In this document: piece after piece, positions 13,213-26,434 of the stretch | Numbering within the stretch: the stretch's first letter is position 1 | How the letters are laid out: each line of letters opens with the position of its first letter | Source of the DNA: Ptiloglossa arizonensis | Lineage: Eukaryota > Arthropoda > Insecta > Hymenoptera > Colletidae | Direction: 5' to 3' | Length of the DNA: 64,000 nt | Assembly: GCF_051014685.1 (NCBI RefSeq) | Contig: NW_027479393.1 | Span: 1 to 64,000 of the forward strand | Translations under genes and position numbers: made by a program | Notes under the pieces: model-generated | The model's input: only the letters and a program-made list of their open reading frames with translations | What the model was told of the DNA's origin: nothing | The model's database searches: none

Positions 13213-16200
13213 TGCTCCTAACGCTTAACCAGAATGGCCTAGGGAAAAAATACACATACCGTTGTAATCGGGCGAGTTTCTACTTTCAGATGCAACAGGA
13301 ATTTTTGGGTTAGGTCAATCCGTTCGCGAGATATGGGAGTTTGAATCTAAGAAATGATTGAGAAGACAACAAATTTTTCGCACTTCTGCTGCTCCTAACG
13401 CTTAACCAGAATGGCCTAGGGAAAAAATACACATATCGTTGTAATCGGGCGAGTTTCTACTTTCAGACGCAGCAGGAACTTCTGGGTTTGGTCAATCCGT
13501 TCGCGAGATATGGGAGTTTGAAGCTAAGAAATGATTGAGAAGACAACAAATTTTTCGCACTTCTGCTGCTCCAAACGCTTAACCAGAATGGCCTAGGGAA
13601 AAAATACGCATATCGTTGTAATCGGGCGAGTTTCTACTTTCAGACGCAGCAGGAACTTCTGGGTTTGGTCAATCCGTTCGCGAGATATGGGAGATTGAAG
13701 CTAAGAAATGGTTGAGAAGACAACAAATTTTTCGCACTCCTGCTGCTCCTAACGCTTAACCAGAATGGCCTAGGGAAAAAATACACATACCGTTGTAATC
13801 GGGCGAGTTTCTACTTTCAGATGCAACAGGAATTTTTGTGTTAGGTCAATCCGTTCGCGAGATATGGGAGTTTGAAGCTAAGAAATGATTGAGAAGACAA
13901 CAAATTTTTCGCACTTCTGCTGCTCCTAACGCTTAACCAGAATGGCCTAGGGAAAAAATACACATATCGTTGTAATCGGGCGAGTTTCTAATTTCAGACG
14001 CAGCAGGAACTTCTGGGTTTGGTCAATCCGTTTGCGAGATATGGGAGTTTGAAGCTAAGAAATGGTTATGAAGACAACAACTTTTTCGCACTTCTGCTGC
14101 TCCTAACGCTTAACCAGAATGGCCTAGGGAAAAAATACACATACCGTTGTAATCGGGCGAGTTTCTACTTTCAGATGCTACAGGAATTTTTGTGTTAGGT
14201 CAATCCGTTCGCGAGATATGGGAGTTTGAAGCTAAGAAATGATTGAGAAGACAACAAATTTTTCGCACTTCTGCAGCTCCTAACGCTTAACCAGAATGGC
14301 CTAGGGAAAAAATACACATATCGTTGTAATCGGGCGAGTTTCTACTTTCAGACGCAGCAGGAACTTCTGGGTTTGGTCAATCCGTTCGCGAGATATGGGA
14401 GTTTGAAGCTAAGAAATGGTTATGAAGACAACAACTTTTTCGCACTTCTGCTGCTCCTAACGCTTAATCAGAATGGCCTAGGGAAAAAATACACATACCG
14501 TTGTAATCGGGCGAGTTTCTACTTTCAGAGGCAACAGGAATTTTTGGGTTAGGTCAATCCGTTCGCGAGATATGGGAGTTTGAAGCCAAGAAATGGTTGA
14601 GAAAGCAAAAAACTTTTCGCAATTCTGCTGCTCCAAACGCTTAACCAGAATGGCATAGGGAAAAAATACACATACCGTTGTAATCGGGCGAGTTCCTACT
14701 TTCAGATGCAATAGGAATTTTTGGGTTGGGTCAATCCGTTCGCGAGATATGGGAGTTTGAAGCTAAGAAATGGTTAAGAAGACAACAAATTTTTCGCAAT
14801 TCTGCTGCTCCAAACGCTTAACCCGAATGGCCTAGGGAAAAAATACACGCACCGCTGTAATCGGGCGAGTTTCTACTTTCAGATGCAATAGGAATTTTTG
14901 GGTAAGGTCAATCCGTTCGCGAGATATGGGACTTTCAAGGTAAGAAATGGTTGAAAAGACAATAAATTTTTCGCACTTCTGCTGCTCCAATCGCTTAACC
15001 AGAATGGCCTAAGGGAAAAATACACGTACCGTTGTAATCGGGAGAGTTTCTACTTTCAGATGCAATAGGAATTTTTGGGTTAGGTCAATCCGTTCGTGAG
15101 ATATGGGAGTTTGAAGCTAAGAAATGGTTATGAAGACAACAAATTTTTCGCACTTCTGCTGCTCCAAACGCTTAATCAGAATGGCCTAGGGAAAAAATAC
15201 ACATACCGTTGTAATCGGCCGAGTTTCTACTTTCAGACGCAACAGGAATTTTTGGGTTAGGTCAATCCATTCGCGAGATGTGGGAGTTTGAAGCTAAGAA
15301 ATGATTGAGAAGACAACAAATTTTTCGCACTTCTGCTGCTCCTAACGCTTAACCAGAATGGCCTAGGGAAAAAATACACATACCGTTGTAATCGGGCGAG
15401 TTTCTACTTTCAGATGCAACAGGAATTTTTGGGTTAGGTCAATCCGTTCGCGAGATATGGGAGTTTGAATCTAAGAAATGATTGAGAAGACAACAAATTT
15501 TTCGCACTTCTGCTGCTCCTAACGCTTAACCAGAATTTCCTAGGGAAAAAATACACATATCGTTGTAATCGGGCGAGTTTCTACTTTCAGACGCAGCAGG
15601 AACTTCTGGGTTTGGTCAATCCGTTCGCGAGATATGGGAGTTTGAAGCTAAGAAATGATTGAGAAGACAACAAATTTTTCGCACTTCTGCTGCTCCAAAC
15701 GCTTAACCAGAATGGCCTAGGGAAAAAATACGCATATCGTTGTAATCGGGCGAGTTTCTACTTTCAGACGCAGCAGGAACTTCTGGGTTTGGTCAATCCG
15801 TTCGCGAGATATGGGAGTTTGAAGCTAAGAAATGGTTGAGAAGACAACAAATTTTTCGCACTCCTCCTGCTCCTAACGCTTAACCAGAATGGCCTAGGGA
15901 AAAAATACACATACCGTTGTAATCGGGCGAGTTTCTACTTTCAGATGCAACAGGAATTTTTGTGTTAGGTCAATCCGTTCGCGAGATATGGGAGTTTGAA
16001 GCTAAGAAATGATTGAGAAGACAACAAATTTTTCGCACTTCTGCTGCTCCTAACGCTTAACCAGAATGGCCTAGGGAAAAAATACACATATCGTTGTAAT
16101 CGGGCGACTTTCTACTTTCAGATGCTACAGGAATTTTTGTGTTAGGTCAATCCGTTCGCGAGATATGGGAGTTTGAAGCTAAGAAATGATTGAGAAGACA

Positions 16201-16575
16201 ACAAATTTTTCGCACTTCTGCAGCTCCTAACGCTTAACCAGAATGGCCTAGGGAAAAAATACACATATCGTTGTAATCGGGCGAGTTTCTACTTTCAGAC
16301 GCAGCAGGAACTTCTGGGTTTGGTCAATCCGTTCGCGAGATATGGGAGTTTGAAGCTAAGAAATGGTTATGAAGACAACAACTTTTTCGCACTTCTGCTG
16401 CTCCTAACGCTTAACCAGAATGGCCTAGGGAAAAAATACACATACCGTTGTAATCGGGCGAGTTTCTACTTTCAGATGCTACAGGAATTTTTGTGTTAGG
16501 TCAATCCGTTCGCGAGATATGGGAGTTTGAAGCTAAGAAATGATTGAGAAGACAACAAATTTTTCGCACTTCTGC
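13213..16575. repeat. 3,363-bp 19-mer HOR, copy 2
   Basis: This is the second tandem copy of the 19-monomer block. Private differences from copy 1 include AGTTCCTACTTTC at 14,691, CAGAATTTCC at 15,531 and GGGCGACTTTC near 16,101. Similarity to copy 1 stops near 16,575, where CTGCAGCTCC in this copy faces CTGCTGCTCC at 13,212. Direct adjacency and low divergence suggest unequal exchange or a similar recent event, which is an inference. Confidence 0.87.
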
Positions 16576-18991
16576 AGCTCCTAACGCTTAACCAGAATGG
16601 CCTAGGGAAAAAATACACATATCGTTGTAATCGGGCGAGTTTCTACTTTCAGACGCAGCAGGAACTTCTGGGTTTGGTCAATCCGTTCGCGAGATATGGG
16701 AGTTTGAAGCTAAGAAATGGTTATGAAGACAACAACTTTTTCGCACTTCTGCTGCTCCTAACGCTTAATCAGAATGGCCTAGGGAAAAAATACACATACC
16801 GTTGTAATCGGGCGAGTTTCTACTTTCAGAGGCAACAGGAATTTTTGGGTTAGGTCAATCCGTTCGCGAGATATGGGAGTTTGAAGCCAAGAAATGGTTG
16901 AGAAGACAACAAATTTTTCGCACTTCTGCTGCTCCAAACGCTTAACCAGAATGGTCTAGGGAAAAAATACACATATCGTTGTAATCGGGCGAGTTTCTAC
17001 TTTCAGACGCAGCAGGAACTTCTGGGTTTGGTCATTCCGTTCGCGAGATATGGGAGTTTGAAGCTAAGAAATGGTTGAGAAGACAACAACTTTTTCGCAC
17101 TTCTGCTGCTCCTAACGCTTAACCAGAAGGGCCTAGGGAAAAAATACACATACCGTTGTAATCGGGCGAGTTTCTACTTTCAGATGCAACAGGAATTTTT
17201 GGGTTAGGTCAATCCGTTCCCGAGATATGGGAGTTTGAAGCTAAGAAATGTTTGAGAAGACAAAACATTTTTCGCAATTCTGCTGCTCCAAACGCTTAAC
17301 CAGAATGGCCTAGGGAGAAAATACGCATATCGTTGTAATCGGGTGAGTTTCTACTTTCAGACGCAGCAGGAACTTCTGGGTTTGGTCAATCCGTTCGCGA
17401 GATATGGGAGTTTGAAGCCAAGAAATGGTTGAGAAGGCAAAAAGTTTTTCGCAATTCTGCTGCTCCAAACGCTTAACCAGAATGGCCTAGGGAAGAAATA
17501 CACATACCGTTGTAATCGGGCGAGTTTCTACTTTCAGACCCAACAGGAATTTTTGGGTTAGGTCAATCCGTTCGCGAGATATGGGAGTTTGAAGCCAAGA
17601 AATGGTTGAGAAGGCAAACAATTTTTCGCTATTCTGCTGCTCCAAACGCTTAACCAGAATGGCCTAGGGAAAAAATACACATACCGTTGTAATCGGGCGT
17701 GTTTCTTCTTTCAGATGCAACAAGAATTTTTGGGTTAGGTCAATCCGTTCGCGAGATATGGGAGTTTGAAGCTAAGAAGTGGTAAAGTAGACAACAAATT
17801 TTTCGCACTACTGCTGCTCCAAACGCTTAACCAGAATGGCCTAGGGAAAAAATACACATACCGTTGTAATCGGGCGAGTTTCTACTTTCAGACGCAACAG
17901 GAATTTTTGGGTTAGGTCAATCCGTTCGCGAGATATGGGAGTTTGAAGCCAAGAAATGGTTGAGAAGGCAAAAAATTTTTCGCAATTCTGCTGCTCCACA
18001 CGCTTAACCAGAATGGGCTAGGGAAAAAATACACATACCGTTGTAATCGGACGAGTTTCTACTTTCAGATGCAACAGGAATTTTTGGGTTAGGTCAATCC
18101 GTTCGCGAGATATGGGAGTTTGAAGCCAAGAAATGGTTGAGAAGGCAAAAAATTTTTCGCAATTCTGCTGCTCCTAACGCTTAACCAGAATTGCCTAGGG
18201 AAAAAATACACATACCGCTGTAATCGGGCGAGTTTCTACTTTCAGATGCAATAGGAATTTTTGGGTTAGGTCAATCCGTTCGCGAGATATGGGAGTTTGA
18301 AGCCAAGAAATGGTTGAGAAGGCAAAACATTTTTCGCAATTCTGCTGCTCCAAACGCTTAACCAGAATGGCCTAGGGAAAAAATACGCATATCGTTGTAA
18401 TCGGGTGAGTTTCTAGTTTCAGACGCAGCAGGAACTTCTGGGTTTGATCAATGCGTTCGCGAGATATGGGAGTTTGAAGCCAAGAAATGGTTGAGAAGGC
18501 AAACAATTTTTCGCTATTCTGCTGCTCCAAACGCTTAACCAGAATGGCCTAGGGAAAAAATACACATACCGTTGTAATCGGGCGAGTTTCTACTTTCAGA
18601 CGCAGCAGGAACTTCTGGGTTTGGTCAATCCGTTCGCGAGATATGGGAGTTTGAAGCTAAGAAATGGTTATGAAGACACCAACTTTTTCGCAATTCTGCT
18701 GCTCCTAACGCTTAATCAGAATGGCCTAGGGAAAAAATACACATACCGTTGTAATCGGGCGAGTTTCTACTTTCAGACGCAACAGGAATTTTTGGGTTAG
18801 GTCAATCCGTTCGCGAGATATGGGAGTTTGAAGCCAAGAAATGTTTGAGAAGGCAAAAAATTGTTCGCTATTCTGCTGCTTCAAACGCTTGACCAGAATG
18901 GCCTAGGGAAAAAATACACACACCGTTGTAATCGGGCGAGTTTCTTCTTTCAGATGCAACAGGAATTTTTGGGTTAGGTCAATCCGTTCGC
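16576..18991. repeat. Domain B: heterogeneous transition satellite
   Basis: This is about 14 monomers in which domain A features (GAAGACAACAAA, CGCACTTCTG) give way to domain C features (AAGGCAAAAAATTT, CGCAATTCTG, GCCAAGAAATGG). I could not see a repeated multi-monomer block inside it. It contains the first clear CAGAATTGCC monomer (near 18,186), which becomes common further right. There is no gene or insertion. Confidence 0.75.
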
Positions 18992-21469
18992 GAGATATGG
19001 GAGTTTGAAGCCAAGAAATGGTTGAGAAGGCAAAAAATTGTTCGCTATTCTGCTGCTTCAAACGCTTAACCAGAAAGGCCTAGAGAAAAAATACACATAC
19101 CGTTGTAATCGGGCGAGTTTCTTCTTTGAGATGCAACAGGAATTTTTGGGTTAGGTCAATCCGTTCGCGAGATATGGGAGTTTGAAGCTAAGAAATGGTA
19201 AAGAAGACAACAAACTGTTCGCACTACTGCTGCTCCATACGCTTAACTAGAATGGCCTAGGGAAAAAATACACATACCGTTGTAATCGGGCGAGTTTCTA
19301 CTTTCAGACGCAACAGGAATTTTTGGGTTAGGTCAATCCGTTCGCGAAATATGGGAGTTTGAAGCCAAGAAATGGTTGAGAAGGCAAAAAATTTTTCGCA
19401 ATTCTGCTGCTCCACACGCTTAACCAGAATGGCCTAGGGAAAAAATACACATACCGTTGTAATCGGACGAGTTTCTACTTTCAGATGCAACAGGAATTTT
19501 TGGGTTAGGTCAATCCGTTCGCGAGATATGGGAGTTTGAAGCCAAGAAATGGTTGAGAAGGCAAAACATTTTTCGCAATTCTGCTGCTCCAAACGCTTTA
19601 CCAGAATGGCCTAGGGAAAAAATACGCATATCGTTGTAATCGGGTGAGTTTCTACTTTCAGACGCAGCAGGAACTTCTGGGTTTAGTCAATCCGTTCGCG
19701 AGATATGGGAGTTTGAAGCCAAGAAATGGTTGAGAAGGCAAAAAATTTTTCGCAATTCTGCTGCTCCAAACGCTTAACCAGAATGGCCTAGGGAAAAAAT
19801 ACACATACCGTTGTAATCGGGCTAGTCTCTACTTTCAGATGCAACAGGAATTTTTCGGTTAAGTCAATCCGTTCGCGAGATATGGGAGTTTGAAGCCAAG
19901 AAATGGTTGAGAAGCCTAAAAATTTTTCGCAATTCTGCTGCTCCAAACGCTTAACCAGAATTGCCTAGGGGAAAAATACACATACCGCTGTAATCGGGCG
20001 AGTTTCTACTTTCAGATGCAATAGGAATTTTTGGGTTAGGTCAATCCGTTCGCGAGATATGGGAGTTTGAAGCCAAGAAATGGTTGAGAAGGCAAAACAT
20101 TTTTCGCAATTCTGCTGCTCCAAACGCTTAACCAGAATGGCCTAGGGAAAAAATACGCATATCGTTGTAATCGGGTGAGTTTCTACTTTCAGACGCAGCA
20201 GGAACTTCTGGGTTTGGTCAATCCGTTCGCGAGATATGGGAGTTTGAAGCCAAGAAATGGTTGAGAAGGCAAAAAATTTTTCGCAATTCTGCTGCTCCAA
20301 ACGCTTAACCAGAATTGCCTAGGGAAAAAATACACATACCGTTGTAATCGGGCGAGTTTCTACTTTCAGATGCAACAGGAATTCTTGGGTTAGGTCAATC
20401 CGTTCGCGAGATATGGGAGTTTGAAGCCAAGAAATGGTTGAGAAGGCAAAAAATTTTTCGCAATTCTGCTGCTCCAAACGCTTAACCAGAATTGCCTAGG
20501 GAAAAAATACACATACCGCTGTAATCGGGCGAGTTTCTACTTTCAGACGCAATAGGAATTTTTGGGTATGGTCATTCCATTCGCGAGATATGGGAGTTTG
20601 AAGCCAAGAAATGGTTGAGAAGGCAAAAAATTTTTCGCAATTCTGCTGCTCCAAACGCTTAACCAGAATTGCCTAGAGAAAAAATACACATACCGTTGTA
20701 ATCGGGCGAGTTTCTACTTTCAGATGCAACAGGAATTTTTGGGTTAGGTCAATCCGTTCGCGAGATATGGGAGTTTGAAGCCAAGAAATGCTTGAGAAGA
20801 CAACAAATTTTTCGCAATTCTGCTGCGCCAAACGCTTAACCAGAATGGGCTAGGGAAAAAATACACATACCGTTGTAATCGGGAGAGTTTCTACTTTCAC
20901 ACGCAACAGGAATTTTTGGGTTAGGACTATCCGTTCGCGAGATATGGGAGTTTGAAGCCAAGAAATGGTTGAGAAGGCATACAATTTTTCGCAATTCTGC
21001 TGATCCAAACGCCTAACCAGAATGCCCTAGGGAAAAAATACACATACCTTTGTAATCGGGCTAGTTTCTACTTTCAGATGCAATAGGAATTTTTGGGTTT
21101 GGTCAATCCGTTCGCGAGATATGGTAGTTTGAAGCCAAGAAATGGTTGAGAAGACCACAAATTTTTCGCAATTCTGCTGCGCCAAACGCTTAACCAGAAT
21201 GGGCTAGGGAAAAAATACACATACGGTTGTAATCGGGAGAGTTTCTACTTTCACACGCAACAGGAATTTTTGGGTTAGGTCTATCCGTTCGCGAGATATG
21301 GGAGTTTGAAGCCAAGAAATGGTTGAGAAGGCATACAATTTTTCGCAATTCTGCTGATCCAAACGCTTAACCAGAATGCCCTAGGGAAAAAATACACATA
21401 CCGCTGTAGTCAAGCGAGTTTATACTTTCAGATGCAATAGGAATTTTTGGGTTAGGTCCATCCGTTCGC
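18992..21469. repeat. 2,478-bp 14-mer HOR, copy 1
   Basis: This is the first of three consecutive copies of a 14-monomer unit. The marker CAGAAAGGCCTAGAG is at 19,071, 21,549 and 24,027, a spacing of exactly 2,478 bp (14 x 177). The unit also contains, in order, a CGCGAAATATGG monomer, GCTTTACCAGAATGG, GGCTAGTCTCTAC, GAGAAGCCTAAAA, GGGTATGGTCATTCC, two CACACGCAACAGG monomers with GGCATACAATTT and CTGCTGATCC, and a GTAGTCAAGCGAG monomer. The left edge is where AATCC at 18,991 replaces the CATCC found in the other copies. Confidence 0.93.
20283..20318. other. Nine-base-pair dyad with 18-nt loop, example of the extended form
   Basis: GCAATTCTG (20,283-20,291) and CAGAATTGC (20,310-20,318) are perfect reverse complements separated by 18 nt. 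In the commoner monomer the right arm reads CAGAATGGC, so only ATTCTG/CAGAAT (6 bp) pairs. A single G-to-T change therefore lengthens the stem by three base pairs. Monomers with CGCACTTCTG on the left have a shorter 5-bp pairing. The extended form is frequent from about 18,186 rightwards. Confidence 0.6.
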
Positions 21470-23947
21470 GAGATATGGGAGTTTGAAGCCAAGAAATGGT
21501 TGAGAAGGCAAAAAATTGTTCGCTATTCTGCTGCTTCAAACGCTTAACCAGAAAGGCCTAGAGAAAAAATACACATACCGTTGTAATCGGGCGAGTTTCT
21601 TCTTTGAGATGCAACAGGAATTTTTGGGTTAGGTCAATCCGTTCGCGAGATATGGGAGTTTGAAGCTAAGAAATGGTAAAGAAGACAACAAACTGTTCGC
21701 ACTACTGCTGCTCCATACGCTTAACTAGAATGGCCTAGGGAAAAAATACACATACCGTTGTAATCGGGCGAGTTTCTACTTTCAGACGCAACAGGAATTT
21801 TTGGGTTAGGTCAATCCGTTCGCGAAATATGGGAGTTTGAAGCCAAGAAATGGTTGAGAAGGCAAAAAATTTTTCGCAATTCTGCTGCTCCACACGCTTA
21901 ACCAGAATGGCCTAGGGAAAAAATACACATACCGTTGTAATCGGACGAGTTTCTACTTTCAGATGCAACAGGAATTTTTGGGTTAGGTCAATCCGTTCGC
22001 GAGATATGGGAGTTTGAAGCCAAGAAATGGTTGAGAAGGCAAAACATTTTTCGCAATTCTGCTGCTCCAAACGCTTTACCAGAATGGCCTAGGGAAAAAA
22101 TACGCATATCGTTGTAATCGGGTGAGTTTCTACTTTCAGACGCAGCAGGAACTTCTGGGTTTAGTCAATCCGTTCGCGAGATATGGGAGTTTGAAGCCAA
22201 GAAATGGTTGAGAAGGCAAAAAATTTTTCGCAATTCTGCTGCTCCAAACGCTTAACCAGAATGGCCTAGGGAAAAAATACACATACCGTTGTAATCGGGC
22301 TAGTCTCTACTTTCAGATGCAACAGGAATTTTTCGGTTAAGTCAATCCGTTCGCGAGATATGGGAGTTTGAAGCCAAGAAATGGTTGAGAAGCCTAAAAA
22401 TTTTTCGCAATTCTGCTGCTCCAAACGCTTAACCAGAATTGCCTAGGGGAAAAATACACATACCGCTGTAATCGGGCGAGTTTCTACTTTCAGATGCAAT
22501 AGGAATTTTTGGGTTAGGTCAATCCGTTCGCGAGATATGGGAGTTTGAAGCCAAGAAATGGTTGAGAAGGCAAAACATTTTTCGCAATTCTGCTGCTCCA
22601 AACGCTTAACCAGAATGGCCTAGGGAAAAAATACGCATATCGTTGTAATCGGGTGAGTTTCTACTTTCAGACGCAGCAGGAACTTCTGGGTTTGGTCAAT
22701 CCGTTCGCGAGATATGGGAGTTTGAAGCCAAGAAATGGTTGAGAAGGCAAAAAATTTTTCGCAATTCTGCTGCTCCAAACGCTTAACCAGAATTGCCTAG
22801 GGAAAAAATACACATACCGTTGTAATCGGGCGAGTTTCTACTTTCAGATGCAACAGGAATTCTTGGGTTAGGTCAATCCGTTCGCGAGATATGGGAGTTT
22901 GAAGCCAAGAAATGGTTGAGAAGGCAAAAAATTTTTCGCAATTCTGCTGCTCCAAACGCTTAACCAGAATTGCCTAGGGAAAAAATACACATACCGCTGT
23001 AATCGGGCGAGTTTCTACTTTCAGACGCAATAGGAATTTTTGGGTATGGTCATTCCATTCGCGAGATATGGGAGTTTGAAGCCAAGAAATGGTTGAGAAG
23101 GCAAAAAATTTTTCGCAATTCTGCTGCTCCAAACGCTTAACCAGAATTGCCTAGAGAAAAAATACACATACCGTTGTAATCGGGCGAGTTTCTACTTTCA
23201 GATGCAACAGGAATTTTTGGGTTAGGTCAATCCGTTCGCGAGATATGGGAGTTTGAAGCCAAGAAATGCTTGAGAAGACAACAAATTTTTCGCAATTCTG
23301 CTGCGCCAAACGCTTAACCAGAATGGGCTAGGGAAAAAATACACATACCGTTGTAATCGGGAGAGTTTCTACTTTCACACGCAACAGGAATTTTTGGGTT
23401 AGGACTATCCGTTCGCGAGATATGGGAGTTTGAAGCCAAGAAATGGTTGAGAAGGCATACAATTTTTCGCAATTCTGCTGATCCAAACGCCTAACCAGAA
23501 TGCCCTAGGGAAAAAATACACATACCTTTGTAATCGGGCTAGTTTCTACTTTCAGATGCAATAGGAATTTTTGGGTTTGGTCAATCCGTTCGCGAGATAT
23601 GGTAGTTTGAAGCCAAGAAATGGTTGAGAAGACCACAAATTTTTCGCAATTCTGCTGCGCCAAACGCTTAACCAGAATGGGCTAGGGAAAAAATACACAT
23701 ACGGTTGTAATCGGGAGAGTTTCTACTTTCACACGCAACAGGAATTTTTGGGTTAGGTCTATCCGTTCGCGAGATATGGGAGTTTGAAGCCAAGAAATGG
23801 TTGAGAAGGCATACAATTTTTCGCAATTCTGCTGATCCAAACGCTTAACCAGAATGCCCTAGGGAAAAAATACACATACCGCTGTAGTCAAGCGAGTTTA
23901 TACTTTCAGATGCAATAGGAATTTTTGGGTTAGGTCCATCCGTTCGC
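21470..23947. repeat. 2,478-bp 14-mer HOR, copy 2
   Basis: This is the second copy of the 14-monomer unit. Spot comparison at CGCCTAACCAG (21,011 and 23,489), TATGGTCATTCC and GTAGTCAAGCGAG found no differences from copy 1. I did not find a single mismatch by eye, though a full base-by-base alignment was not possible. Confidence 0.93.
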
Positions 23948-26434
23948 GAGATATGGGAGTTTGAAGCCAAGAAATGGTTGAGAAGGCAAAAAATTGTTCG
24001 CTATTCTGCTGCTTCAAACGCTTAACCAGAAAGGCCTAGAGAAAAAATACACATACCGTTGTAATCGGGCGAGTTTCTTCTTTGAGATGCAACAGGAATT
24101 TTTGGGTTAGGTCAATCCGTTCGCGAGATATGGGAGTTTGAAGCTAAGAAATGGTAAAGAAGACAACAAACTGTTCGCACTACTGCTGCTCCATACGCTT
24201 AACTAGAATGGCCTAGGGAAAAAATACACATACCGTTGTAATCGGGCGAGTTTCTACTTTCAGACGCAACAGGAATTTTTGGGTTAGGTCAATCCGTTCG
24301 CGAAATATGGGAGTTTGAAGCCAAGAAATGGTTGAGAAGGCAAAAAATTTTTCGCAATTCTGCTGCTCCACACGCTTAACCAGAATGGCCTAGGGAAAAA
24401 ATACACATACCGTTGTAATCGGACGAGTTTCTACTTTCAGATGCAACAGGAATTTTTGGGTTAGGTCAATCCGTTCGCGAGATATGGGAGTTTGAAGCCA
24501 AGAAATGGTTGAGAAGGCAAAACATTTTTCGCAATTCTGCTGCTCCAAACGCTTTACCAGAATGGCCTAGGGAAAAAATACGCATATCGTTGTAATCGGG
24601 TGAGTTTCTACTTTCAGACGCAGCAGGAACTTCTGGGTTTAGTCAATCCGTTCGCGAGATATGGGAGTTTGAAGCCAAGAAATGGTTGAGAAGGCAAAAA
24701 ATTTTTCGCAATTCTGCTGCTCCAAACGCTTAACCAGAATGGCCTAGGGAAAAAATACACATACCGTTGTAATCGGGCTAGTCTCTACTTTCAGATGCAA
24801 CAGGAATTTTTCGGTTAAGTCAATCCGTTCGCGAGATATGGGAGTTTGAAGCCAAGAAATGGTTGAGAAGCCTAAAAATTTTTCGCAATTCTGCTGCTCC
24901 AAACGCTTAACCAGAATTGCCTAGGGGAAAAATACACATACCGCTGTAATCGGGCGAGTTTCTACTTTCAGATGCAATAGGAATTTTTGGGTTAGGTCAA
25001 TCCGTTCGCGAGATATGGGAGTTTGAAGCCAAGAAATGGTTGAGAAGGCAAAACATTTTTCGCAATTCTGCTGCTCCAAACGCTTAACCAGAATGGCCTA
25101 GGGAAAAAATACGCATATCGTTGTAATCGGGTGAGTTTCTACTTTCAGACGCAGCAGGAACTTCTGGGTTTGGTCAATCCGTTCGCGAGATATGGGAGTT
25201 TGAAGCCAAGAAATGGTTGAGAAGGCAAAAAATTTTTCGCAATTCTGCTGCTCCAAACGCTTAACCAGAATTGCCTAGGGAAAAAATACACATACCGTTG
25301 TAATCGGGCGAGTTTCTACTTTCAGATGCAACAGGAATTCTTGGGTTAGGTCAATCCGTTCGCGAGATATGGGAGTTTGAAGCCAAGAAATGGTTGAGAA
25401 GGCAAAAAATTTTTCGCAATTCTGCTGCTCCAAACGCTTAACCAGAATTGCCTAGGGAAAAAATACACATACCGCTGTAATCGGGCGAGTTTCTACTTTC
25501 AGACGCAATAGGAATTTTTGGGTATGGTCATTCCATTCGCGAGATATGGGAGTTTGAAGCCAAGAAATGGTTGAGAAGGCAAAAAATTTTTCGCAATTCT
25601 GCTGCTCCAAACGCTTAACCAGAATTGCCTAGAGAAAAAATACACATACCGTTGTAATCGGGCGAGTTTCTACTTTCAGATGCAACAGGAATTTTTGGGT
25701 TAGGTCAATCCGTTCGCGAGATATGGGAGTTTGAAGCCAAGAAATGCTTGAGAAGACAACAAATTTTTCGCAATTCTGCTGCGCCAAACGCTTAACCAGA
25801 ATGGGCTAGGGAAAAAATACACATACCGTTGTAATCGGGAGAGTTTCTACTTTCACACGCAACAGGAATTTTTGGGTTAGGACTATCCGTTCGCGAGATA
25901 TGGGAGTTTGAAGCCAAGAAATGGTTGAGAAGGCATACAATTTTTCGCAATTCTGCTGATCCAAACGCCTAACCAGAATGCCCTAGGGAAAAAATACACA
26001 TACCTTTGTAATCGGGCTAGTTTCTACTTTCAGATGCAATAGGAATTTTTGGGTTTGGTCAATCCGTTCGCGAGATATGGTAGTTTGAAGCCAAGAAATG
26101 GTTGAGAAGACCACAAATTTTTCGCAATTCTGCTGCGCCAAACGCTTAACCAGAATGGGCTAGGGAAAAAATACACATACGGTTGTAATCGGGAGAGTTT
26201 CTACTTTCACACGCAACAGGAATTTTTGGGTTAGGTCTATCCGTTCGCGAGATATGGGAGTTTGAAGCCAAGAAATGGTTGAGAAGGCATACAATTTTTC
26301 GCAATTCTGCTGATCCAAACGCTTAACCAGAATGCCCTAGGGAAAAAATACACATACCGCTGTAGTCAAGCGAGTTTATACTTTCAGATGCAATAGGAAT
26401 TTTTGGGTTAGGTCCATCCGTTCGCGAGATATGG
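23948..26434. repeat. 2,478-bp 14-mer HOR, copy 3 with 9-base overhang
   Basis: This is the third copy. It remains the same as the others to about 26,434, where ATGGCAGTTT replaces ATGGGAGTTT and the array passes into domain D. The lack of visible divergence among three copies of 2.5 kb makes this the most recently amplified segment in the window; alternatively an assembler may have set the copy number. Confidence 0.92.

Larger units (their letters stand above)
1..16575. repeat. Domain A of the array (GAAGACAACAAA-type monomers)
   Basis: Most monomers in this domain carry GAAGACAACAAA before the T-tract, CGCACTTCTG after it, and CTCCTAACGC rather than CTCCAAACGC. In parts, for example 4,600-5,600 and 12,200-16,700, two subtypes tend to alternate: one with GCAGCAGGAACTTCTGGG and one with GATGCWACAGG followed by TTTTTGTGTTAGG, which hints at an underlying dimer. 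The domain is assembled from large block duplications listed separately. There is no gene or non-satellite insertion in it. Confidence 0.85.
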
